Notes under the pieces: generated by a model
Databases searched by the model: none
The model's input: the letters and a program-made list of their open reading frames with translations, nothing else
What the model was told of the DNA's origin: nothing
In this document: one piece after another, positions 1 to 5,441 of the stretch
Numbering within the stretch: position 1 is the stretch's first letter
How the letters are laid out: each line of letters opens with the position of its first letter
Position numbers and translations under genes: made by a program
Origin: CAYWXV01 sp964462535
GTDB taxonomy: Bacteria; Bacteroidota; Ignavibacteria; OLB7
Assembly (NCBI GenBank): GCA_964462535.1
Contig: CAYWXV010000120.1
Coordinates: 1-5,441 of the forward strand
Direction of reading: 5' to 3'
Length of the DNA: 5,441 nt

Positions 1-1
1 C

Positions 2-55
2 CGCGTTGAAGCACTGGTAAAGGCGAAGGAGATGGGGCTACTTGGGAGTGGGTAG
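2..55 (+). CDS. Possible 3' end of an upstream gene (partial)
   Basis: The frame starting at base 2 is open to a TAG at 53-55 and reads RVEALVKAKEMGLLGSG. The other two plus-strand frames hit stops within the first 18 bases. The peptide looks like a charged amphipathic helix ending in a short flexible tail, as is common at protein C-termini. About 169 bases separate its stop from the next gene, so the two may or may not be cotranscribed. Seventeen codons are too few to identify a family, and chance cannot be excluded. Confidence 0.4.
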   Translation, partial: RVEALVKAKEMGLLGSG

Positions 56-211
56 ATCCTGCTATCTTCTTTTCTCTCCAAACGCCACTCCATGTCGACA
101 ACTCGATCGGCGTCCGCTCGGTGGCGTTCACATACTCAGCGATCTCTCCGTAACGGCAGGCGGATTCATTTCGCTCGATGCATCCTGGCTCGGGAAGCCT
201 TGACCTATTCC

Positions 212-220
212 GGGAAGAAG
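212..220 (+). promoter_or_regulatory. Weak purine-rich ribosome binding site
   Basis: The stretch GGGAAGAAG lies four bases before the ATG at 225. It is purine-rich but only a partial match to a Shine-Dalgarno sequence, which is usual for Bacteroidota-type translation starts. It supports the ATG at 225, which is the first in-frame start after an in-frame TGA at 201-203. Confidence 0.35.
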
Positions 221-224
221 CATC

Positions 225-311
225 ATGTCGTCCCTCTCCTTCCGATCAACATCGTCGACGCTCGCGGTCGTTTGTGCGTTCGCGGCGCTCTGTTGTCTCC
301 CTGCACATGGG
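225..311 (+). other. Sec signal peptide (residues 1-29)
   Basis: A short N-region with one Arg (R7) is followed by a hydrophobic core (LAVVCAFAALCCL, residues 13-25) and a cleavage-type motif A27-H28-G29 before Q30-E31. The cysteines at 17, 23 and 24 lack a proper lipobox (no G/A/S directly before them), so signal peptidase I cleavage is more likely than lipoprotein processing. Sec export to the periplasm is the first step for T9SS cargo. Confidence 0.8.
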
Positions 312-3300
312 CAGGAGGGTGCTCTCCGATTTCTCCAGAACCGCGGACAGATCCATGATGGATCGGGGACACCCCGCCCCGAGATTCTCTACATCGCATC
401 AGCCCCCGGCATGCGGTTATTCGTTTCGCGAACGGGCATCAGCTTCGTTCCCTTCACAATCGACTTCGGTTCGTCCGCGACCTCTCTCACCGAAGTCCCA
501 CCACTGACCCCTCTCACTCCGTCATGGCCGTTCGGCACGCATCGGTCAACGATCCGGGGTCATCGCGTCGACTTCCTCTTCGTCGATGCGCTGACAGATG
601 GAGCGATCGAGGAGCATGGCGAGTCGAGCGACTACATCAATATCTACAAGGGGGATGTCGCACCGATTGAACGACTGCGTTGGTGCGACTCTCTTGTGCT
701 GCGTGATCTCTGGCGTGGCGTCGATCTGGTGTTGCGAAGCGAGGGGGCCGGGCTGAAGTATGATTTCGTCGTTCGACCGGAGGGGAATGTGGGATCGATC
801 CGTCTTCGCTACGTCGGCGCGGACGCTATCGAATTAGATGAGAGTGGTGGCGTGCGGATTGGCACGTCCGTCGGTGATCTGCGCGACGCTCCACCGATCG
901 CGTATCAGGGAGGTAGGAACGAAGACTCGATTGTCGCGCGATACGAGTTGCGTGATGGAGACCTTCGACTGATGGTTGGAGAGTACGATAGTGATCGGCC
1001 GTTGATCATCGATCCGCAGATCGTCTGGTCGACCTACTACGGCGGATCGAACAACGATCTTGCGGCATTCCCGGGCATCAGTCTTGGCGGTGCGCAGGTT
1101 TGTCGCGGACTCTGTCTCGATTCCGTGCGCAACGTCTATATCACGGGAACAACGACATCGATTGACTTTCCGGTGACGGTCGGCGCATTTCAGACGACGG
1201 CGGGGGGATCCTCGGGCATACAGGATGCCTACGTCGTCTCATTTACGTCGCTNNNNNNNNNNNNNNNNNNNNNNNNNNNNNNNNNNNNNNNNNNNNNNNN
1301 NNNNNNNNNNNNNNNNNNNNNNNNNNNNNNNNNNNNNNNNNNNNNNNNNNNNTCAAACTTCCCCGTGACCGCCGGGGCCTTCCAGAGCACGTTCGGAGGG
1401 ATCACCGATGCATTCCTGATGCGCTTCGATCTGAACGGCAATCGTCTGTGGGGTACGTTCATTGGTACGACGGTGGGCGACTGGAACACCGGTCTGTCCA
1501 TCAATCGTACCGGAGGCGTCGTCCTCGGATTCGGCACGGAGTCGACCAGCTTCCCAACGACAGCGGGAACGTACCGATCAACCTGGACGCCAGGCGCCAT
1601 CGATGCGTTCGAGGGGGTGGTCATGGAGTTTGACACGCTTGGCTCCCGCCGATGGGGCTCCTACTTCGGTGGTGGTGCAATCGACGATATCACGAGCATC
1701 GATGTCGATGCGCTGAATCGCATCTACATAACCGGGCGGACCACAAGCTCAAACCTCCCGACTACACCATCCTCCCTTCAACCCTCGCTGAACACCAGCC
1801 CTGTCTTCTATGATGCCTTTGTCGCACGTCTGTCACCCACCGGCGGGCTGGACTGGTGCACATACTATGGTGGAAGCGGCGCGGAATTGCCTACATCCCT
1901 CTTCGCCCTTCCCAACGGAACATCCCAGATTGTTGGGCTGTCGAACAGCACCGATCTGATTCGGAGTCGAAGTCCGTTTCAGGGAACCTTCGGTGGTGGA
2001 TCGTATGACGCGTTCGTCCTGGAACTTGACAGCAGCGGTTCACTGTTGAGCGACACCTACCTGGGAGGGAACGATCAGGACTGGGGCGCCGGCCTGGCGG
2101 CGGACGGAACAGGTAGCATCTACATCTACGGGATAACGAAGAGTCTGAACTTCCCGACGCGGAATGCCTTCCAGACTTCGTTGAACACGACTGCGGGGAC
2201 GTTGCTCGATGTCTTTGTCGCCCGTCTCTGCGCCGGCATCGTCCCTCGTATCACCACGTCCGACTCGACCATCATCTGCGCCGGCGACAGCATCATCCTG
2301 CGCGCCCCTCCCGGATTCGCCCTCTATCGCTGGACACCGACCAACGACACAACACAGGCGATCGTCGTTAAGAACCCCGGTCTCTATACCGTCTACGTTC
2401 AGGATGCGGTGGGTTGTGGTGAATCGTCGGAGGGGGTCAGCGTCGTTGTCAATCCCCGCCCCCGGCCTGCGATACAGGTGATCGGCTCATTGACGTTGTG
2501 CCAGGGGGACAGCGTGACGCTTCGTGCCGTAGCGACCGGCGTTCGATCGTATCGATGGTCGAATGGACTAACGACACAGAACATCGTAGTGAGGACCAGC
2601 GGAACGTACAGCGTGGAGGTGATGGATACGAACGGGTGCAGCGGCATCGCGCAGCCGGTGACGGTGCAGGTCAATCCAGTCCCGACACGGGGAGACATTA
2701 TCGGACCCGATACGGTTCGCATCTGCGCCGACAGCCTGGCGACGTTGCAGATGAGACTCCCCTACTATCGCGTCGACTGGAGCAATGGATCGAGCGGAAG
2801 CTTGATCCGTGTCGGACCGGGGAGATATTGGGGCCGCGTCTACAATCTCTATCTCTGCTCGAACGGATCGGATACGGTCGTCGTCGAACGCTACCCACGA
2901 TCGTCGGTCCAGATCACGGCGCACGGTCCGCGACTCTTCTGTTCTGGAGACAGCGTCCTTCTGGATGCGGGGCTGGGATTCACACGCTACCGCTGGAACA
3001 CGGGAGATTCGACACGCACGATATGGGGTCGGCTCGCTGGCGCCTACACGGTCACCGTGACGGACACGAACGGATGCATGGTCACGTCGGATCCGATCGG
3101 CCTGACCGAGTATGCTGTGCCTATGCCCGACGTTCGCATCATTGGCTCACCCCTTCTCTGTCAGGGAGACTCAGTTGTACTGGATGCCGGCGCCGGACTC
3201 TATAAGACATATCGATGGACGACCGGCGACACGGTGCCGCGCATCGTTGTGCGGAGTTCCGGATGGTACTCATTGCAGGTGACGAGCTTTGAGGGATGTG

Positions 3301-5426
3301 TCGGGAACTCCACTGCAATCAACGTGAACGTCGTGCCGCGACCACCGGCAAGCATCGCCGGACCTGAGGAAATCTGCGCCGCGACCCGTGGTGTCTACAC
3401 TGCCCCTTCACGACCCGGGCTTCAGTATCAATGGAGTCTCAGCAATGGAGGGAGTTTCGTAGGCCCAACCACGAACTCGACCGCGATGATCGCATGGGGC
3501 CTTGGTGGATCGGGGCGCGTGACGCTGACCGTCACCGATCCAACGACAGGATGCGATTCGACGACGACACTGGACGTGACAATCGGAACGAGTCTGCTTC
3601 CCCGAATCACCGCCTCACGTCTCACGGCATGTCCTGGCGATTCGGTGGAACTTGACGCCGGAGCTGGCTACGCCGAATACTCCTGGACTACCGGAGAGAC
3701 AACGCGGACGATCTGGGCGAAGCCGGGAACGGTCTATCGAGTGACTGTGCGGAACGCGGACGGCTGCAGCGGCACGTCGGTGCCTCTGACCATCGCGGCG
3801 ACCAGCAACCCGGAACCGATAATCACTCCGCTCGGTCCCACCGATCTGTGCGAGGGGTCGACAATGACACTCGATGCTGGCGCCGGATTCGTCGGCTACG
3901 AATGGAGCGACGGCACGACGGGACGATACCTGACTGTGTCGCGGTCGGGTGTGTACACCGTGAGCGTCGTTGACACGAACAACTGCACGGGACTTTCGGC
4001 GCCAGTGACGGTCACCATTCACGCCCCTCCCCATCCCCAGATCACGGGTCCGTCCGAAGTCTGTCGCAACGGTATCGCCGTCTACGGCACGACGCTGAAC
4101 GTCGGATCGAGCTATACATGGAACGTGATCGGGGGAACGATTCAATCGGGACAGGGGAGCGAACAGATCACCGTGTTGTGGGGCGCGAGCGGCGGAGGGA
4201 CGGTCGATGTCGAGGAACGGACGAGCATAGGGTGCTCCGGGCGAAGCGACATCTTCGATGTGACGGTGGGATCGCAGTTGCGCCCGGTGATCACGCCTTC
4301 GGGACCTATTGGATTCTGTTCCGGTGACTCGGTCATCGTCGATGCCGGCGCAGGCTACGCCAGCTATCTCTGGTCGACCGGCGCGACGACCCGACGGATC
4401 ATCATACGGACCGCAGGATCATACAACGTCGCCGTTACTGACTCGAGCGGTTGCGGAGGGCGTTCCGACGATGTCGGCGTGGTGGAATGGAGCAATCCCG
4501 TTCCGATCATACAACCACTCGGTCCCATCGATTTCACCGACGGCGATTCCGTCATCATCGAAGTGGAGGCCGACTACTCCACCTATCGCTGGAGCGACGG
4601 TCGTACGACGCGACGCATCGCTGTTAAGACGTCGGGGACGTACGGTGTCGACGTGACAGACAGCAACGGGTGCCGCGGCGTGTCGGCTCCGATAACAGTC
4701 ACGGTGACGCCGAAGGATCCGGGGACCGGACCGGACACGGCCGACGTACATGTAGTAGTGGGACGTGTCAGTGCGGGGACGGGAGACGAGTTCACGATTC
4801 CGATTACGATCACCGGGACGAAGATCGATCCTTCAGGCGTGACGCGGCTCCGAGGCGAACTCCGCTTCAACAGAACATTGATGCATCCGCGCGGGACGAC
4901 CTCATCGGGAACGATCGAAGGCAACGATCGTGTCGTGCCGATTGACATCGACCTCACGACCATCGGCTTGGAGGCCACCATCGTGGACATTGAGTTCGTC
5001 GCAACACTGGGGAACGCTGAACGGACACCTGTGAGACTGGAGAACGTGGAGGTCACTGGTGGCATCGCGCGAACGACAATCGAGGATGGCGAGTTCGCGC
5101 TGACCGATCTATGTCGTGAGGGTGGAACACGTCTTGTGAACGCCGACGGCGACTTCGGCATCAAGAGCGTGCGACCGAATCCCGTGTCGGAAGTGATGTT
5201 GGTTGAGTACGAAGTGGTAGAGGACGTGCGAACGGAGATGGTGTTGATCGACGCGACCGGACGCGAGGTTCGAACGATGATCGACGCTCTGCTGACGAAG
5301 GGGAGATATCGCATAGGTCTGGATGTGCGCGGCCTGCCGACGGGATCGTACAGGGTGGTGCTTGGAACGACGGGGACCGCGGGTCACCAGACACGCCATG
5401 CTGTGCCGGTGCGAATTGTCCGCTAA
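225..5426 (+). CDS. Large T9SS-secreted multidomain surface protein (DUF7948, SBBP propeller, 11 Ig-like domains, cohesin-like domain, sorting tail)
   Basis: This is a probable exported surface or extracellular protein of about 1,733 residues; no enzymatic motif is visible. Residues 1-29 are a signal peptide with likely cleavage after AHG. Residues 33-265 match the DUF7948-type domain that precedes SBBP repeats (FLQNRGQ, then GLKYDFVVRPEG, ending PLIIDP). Residues 266-668 are SBBP propeller repeats, 674-1499 are eleven Ig/PKD-like domains, about 1506-1639 is a cohesin-like beta domain, and about 1640-1733 is a T9SS type A sorting domain (PNPVSE at 1651-1656, end VRIVR). The family knowledge is that such tails direct proteins across the outer membrane, where the tail is cleaved and the protein is anchored or released. 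Adhesion or a structural role is an inference; the ligand is unknown. The start is ATG 225, because an in-frame TGA lies at 201. The reading frame is the same on both sides of a 100-N gap, so residues 344-376 are unknown; residue 343 (CTN) must be Leu. Confidence 0.95.
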   Translation: MSSLSFRSTSSTLAVVCAFAALCCLPAHGQEGALRFLQNRGQIHDGSGTPRPEILYIASAPGMRLFVSRTGISFVPFTIDFGSSATSLTEVPPLTPLTPSWPFGTHRSTIRGHRVDFLFVDALTDGAIEEHGESSDYINIYKGDVAPIERLRWCDSLVLRDLWRGVDLVLRSEGAGLKYDFVVRPEGNVGSIRLRYVGADAIELDESGGVRIGTSVGDLRDAPPIAYQGGRNEDSIVARYELRDGDLRLMVGEYDSDRPLIIDPQIVWSTYYGGSNNDLAAFPGISLGGAQVCRGLCLDSVRNVYITGTTTSIDFPVTVGAFQTTAGGSSGIQDAYVVSFTSXXXXXXXXXXXXXXXXXXXXXXXXXXXXXXXXXXSNFPVTAGAFQSTFGGITDAFLMRFDLNGNRLWGTFIGTTVGDWNTGLSINRTGGVVLGFGTESTSFPTTAGTYRSTWTPGAIDAFEGVVMEFDTLGSRRWGSYFGGGAIDDITSIDVDALNRIYITGRTTSSNLPTTPSSLQPSLNTSPVFYDAFVARLSPTGGLDWCTYYGGSGAELPTSLFALPNGTSQIVGLSNSTDLIRSRSPFQGTFGGGSYDAFVLELDSSGSLLSDTYLGGNDQDWGAGLAADGTGSIYIYGITKSLNFPTRNAFQTSLNTTAGTLLDVFVARLCAGIVPRITTSDSTIICAGDSIILRAPPGFALYRWTPTNDTTQAIVVKNPGLYTVYVQDAVGCGESSEGVSVVVNPRPRPAIQVIGSLTLCQGDSVTLRAVATGVRSYRWSNGLTTQNIVVRTSGTYSVEVMDTNGCSGIAQPVTVQVNPVPTRGDIIGPDTVRICADSLATLQMRLPYYRVDWSNGSSGSLIRVGPGRYWGRVYNLYLCSNGSDTVVVERYPRSSVQITAHGPRLFCSGDSVLLDAGLGFTRYRWNTGDSTRTIWGRLAGAYTVTVTDTNGCMVTSDPIGLTEYAVPMPDVRIIGSPLLCQGDSVVLDAGAGLYKTYRWTTGDTVPRIVVRSSGWYSLQVTSFEGCVGNSTAINVNVVPRPPASIAGPEEICAATRGVYTAPSRPGLQYQWSLSNGGSFVGPTTNSTAMIAWGLGGSGRVTLTVTDPTTGCDSTTTLDVTIGTSLLPRITASRLTACPGDSVELDAGAGYAEYSWTTGETTRTIWAKPGTVYRVTVRNADGCSGTSVPLTIAATSNPEPIITPLGPTDLCEGSTMTLDAGAGFVGYEWSDGTTGRYLTVSRSGVYTVSVVDTNNCTGLSAPVTVTIHAPPHPQITGPSEVCRNGIAVYGTTLNVGSSYTWNVIGGTIQSGQGSEQITVLWGASGGGTVDVEERTSIGCSGRSDIFDVTVGSQLRPVITPSGPIGFCSGDSVIVDAGAGYASYLWSTGATTRRIIIRTAGSYNVAVTDSSGCGGRSDDVGVVEWSNPVPIIQPLGPIDFTDGDSVIIEVEADYSTYRWSDGRTTRRIAVKTSGTYGVDVTDSNGCRGVSAPITVTVTPKDPGTGPDTADVHVVVGRVSAGTGDEFTIPITITGTKIDPSGVTRLRGELRFNRTLMHPRGTTSSGTIEGNDRVVPIDIDLTTIGLEATIVDIEFVATLGNAERTPVRLENVEVTGGIARTTIEDGEFALTDLCREGGTRLVNADGDFGIKSVRPNPVSEVMLVEYEVVEDVRTEMVLIDATGREVRTMIDALLTKGRYRIGLDVRGLPTGSYRVVLGTTGTAGHQTRHAVPVRIVR
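321..1019 (+). other. DUF7948-type N-terminal domain (residues 33-265)
   Basis: The landmarks come in the usual family order. FLQNRGQ near the start is followed by a DYINIYKGD segment (the family's N-Y-F-x-G-D equivalent) and DLWRGVDLVLRSEGAG (equivalent to the 'YPGIDL' element). Then come LKYDFVVRPEGNVGSIRLRY, APPIAYQ and the closing PLIIDP at residues 259-264, directly before the first propeller blade. This domain is regularly found ahead of SBBP repeats in secreted bacterial proteins; its function is not established. C154 is its only cysteine. The call rests on remembered family landmarks, not on a search. Confidence 0.8.
1020..2228 (+). repeat. SBBP beta-propeller repeat array (residues 266-668, at least six blades)
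   Basis: Each blade carries a W-x-x-Y-x-GG strand, a G-x-I-Y-I-x-G type strand, an N-F-P-T-x-x-A-F-Q element and a D-A-F-V-x-x-L strand. Blade starts are W268 (WSTYYGG), one inside the gap, W409 (WGTFIG), W477 (WGSYFGG), W544 (WCTYYGG) and S609 (SDTYLGG, where Ser replaces Trp). Spacings between the readable later starts are 68, 67 and 65 residues. Blade 1 carries about 13 extra residues with C293 and C297. Six blades are visible or implied. The family name (seven-bladed beta-propeller) suggests one more could be hidden in the assembly gap. Confidence 0.85.
1253..1352. other. Assembly gap of exactly 100 Ns inside propeller blade 2
   Basis: The run is exactly 100 Ns, the conventional placeholder for a gap of unknown size. 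It interrupts the SBBP array: the left side ends in the DAYVVSFTS strand of blade 1, and the right side resumes at SNFPVTAGAFQ of a later blade. The frame is the same on both sides. A gap within a tandem repeat array suggests the assembler failed to resolve similar repeats. Confidence 0.97.
2244..4721 (+). repeat. Array of eleven Ig/PKD-like domains (residues 674-1499)
   Basis: There are two domain types. Type A (nine copies, about 72-75 residues) has C-x-GDSV-x-LDAGAG, then Y-x-WS-x-G-x-TTR-x-I, then SG-x-Y-x-V-x-V-x-D-x-x-GC. Type B (two copies, about 84 residues) is PKD-like, with GP-x-x-x-C, Y-x-W, GG, V/A-WG and G-G-x-V elements. Cysteine pairs are 685/731, 759/805, 834/878, 906/951, 979/1025, 1051/1110 (B), 1136/1181, 1209/1254, 1280/1337 (B) and 1365/1410. 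In the eleventh domain the first Cys is Thr1438, paired in position with C1483. Type A pairs are 44-46 residues apart and type B pairs 57-59. Proline-rich linkers (for example NPRPRP, PRPP, APPHP) join the domains. Such arrays act as stalks or adhesive segments in T9SS cargo; disulfide formation is an inference. Confidence 0.88.
2907..4721 (+). repeat. Three-domain (A-A-B) super-repeat, 2.7 copies
   Basis: Domains Ig4-Ig6, Ig7-Ig9 and Ig10-Ig11 form successive A-A-B, A-A-B, A-A units. Equivalent first cysteines lie 230, 229, 230 and 229 residues apart (906 to 1136 to 1365; 979 to 1209 to position 1438), and the two B domains are also 229 apart (1051 to 1280). Linkers are conserved by position: SNPEPIITPLGP between Ig7 and Ig8 matches SNPVPIIQPLGP between Ig10 and Ig11. 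DVTIGTSLLPRIT and DVTVGSQLRPVIT follow the two B domains. Approximate unit limits are 2907-3596, 3597-4283 and 4284-4721. Confidence 0.75.
4740..5141 (+). other. Cohesin-like beta domain (residues about 1506-1639)
   Basis: This is an all-beta segment with alternating hydrophobic strands. It opens with VHVVVGRVSAGTGDEFTIPI, continues with GELRFNRTLMHP, then VDIEFVATLG and TPVRLENVEVTGG, and closes with EDGEFALTDLCREGGTRL. The order (G-x-x-F-x-I-P-I strand, L-x-F-N, F-x-A-x-LG, G-x-F-x-L) resembles cohesin-like domains often placed just before the sorting tail in secreted proteins of this bacterial group. No dockerin partner is visible, and cellulosome function is not implied. The assignment is by pattern only. 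Confidence 0.55.
5142..5423 (+). other. T9SS type A C-terminal sorting domain (residues about 1640-1733)
   Basis: The segment contains S-V-R-P-N-P-V-S-E (PNP at 1651-1653) and MVLIDATGREVRTM (the 'I-x-D-x-x-G-x-x-V' strand). It continues with a GRYRIGLDVRGLPTGSYRVV stretch (the 'L-x-x-G-x-Y' strand) and ends in VPVRIVR. This is the standard order of the type A sorting tail recognised by the Por/type IX secretion system, which exists only in the Bacteroidota/FCB group. The tail reaches the stop codon, so the protein is complete at its C-terminus. Confidence 0.88.
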
Positions 5427-5441
5427 AGGCCCCCGGCTCTC

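Noticed and set aside
56..224. Search for a Bacteroidota-type promoter (TTG / TAnnTTTG) or a terminator of the upstream gene
   Set aside because: No TAnnTTTG match is seen. TATCTTCT near 63 and a TTCACA/TAACGG pair at 127-156 are poor matches. The pyrimidine tract at 63-79 has no convincing hairpin before it.
92..358. 88-residue plus-strand open frame upstream of and overlapping the large gene
   Set aside because: It overlaps the signal peptide and start of the well-supported gene in another frame, is Arg/Ser/Pro-rich without recognisable structure, and has no clear ribosome binding site. It is most likely a by-product of GC-rich sequence.
2498..3205. 235-residue open frame in a second plus-strand frame inside the Ig array
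   Set aside because: It lies wholly inside the large gene, whose frame shows repeated domain motifs throughout. The alternative product is a low-complexity Arg/His/Gly-rich shadow.
3615..4145. 176-residue minus-strand open frame opposite Ig7-Ig9
   Set aside because: It is an Arg/His-rich reverse-strand shadow fully covered by conserved Ig-like repeats on the plus strand.
2244..4721. Possible CRISPR-like or DNA-level tandem repeat array
   Set aside because: The periodicity is at the protein level, with diverged codons and variable unit lengths. It is explained by repeated Ig-like domains.
4583..5314. 243-residue minus-strand open frame opposite the cohesin-like and sorting domains
   Set aside because: Its composition (Ser/Thr/Val/Arg-rich) mirrors the codon pattern of the plus-strand gene. 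It has no domain motif and no upstream signal, so it is an antisense shadow.
5427..5441. GC-rich bases after the stop codon as a possible terminator stem
   Set aside because: Only 15 bases are available and no complementary arm is visible before the window ends.

Overview
The window is almost entirely one long plus-strand gene (225-5426). It encodes a secreted or cell-surface protein of about 1,733 residues. In order, the protein has a signal peptide, an N-terminal DUF7948-type domain, an array of SBBP beta-propeller repeats, eleven Ig/PKD-like domains, a cohesin-like beta domain and a C-terminal type IX secretion (T9SS) sorting domain of the PNP...KIV type. The T9SS tail places the organism in the Bacteroidota/FCB group. 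The GC-rich sequence, together with the SBBP + Ig + cohesin-like + sorting-tail layout, fits the Kapabacteria/Ignavibacteria side of that group better than typical low-GC Bacteroidetes. That placement is an inference. The run of exactly 100 Ns (1253-1352) is a scaffolding gap and indicates a draft, probably metagenomic, assembly.

Layout: 2-55 is probably the last 17 codons of an upstream gene on the same strand. 56-224 is a short intergenic leader in which I see no convincing promoter, only a weak ribosome binding site just before the start. 225-5426 is the large gene, interrupted by the gap inside its second propeller blade. 5427-5441 is only 15 bases of downstream sequence, too short to interpret.

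No second complete gene is present, so no multi-gene system can be read from this window. The most informative observations lie inside the one protein. Domains Ig4 to Ig11 follow an A-A-B order with a nearly constant period of 229-230 residues, which indicates duplication of a three-domain block. The last Ig domain has lost the first cysteine of the pair found in all the others. The constant spacing of the propeller repeats predicts the true length of the assembly gap as about 109 bases, or about 195 bases more if a seventh blade is hidden there.
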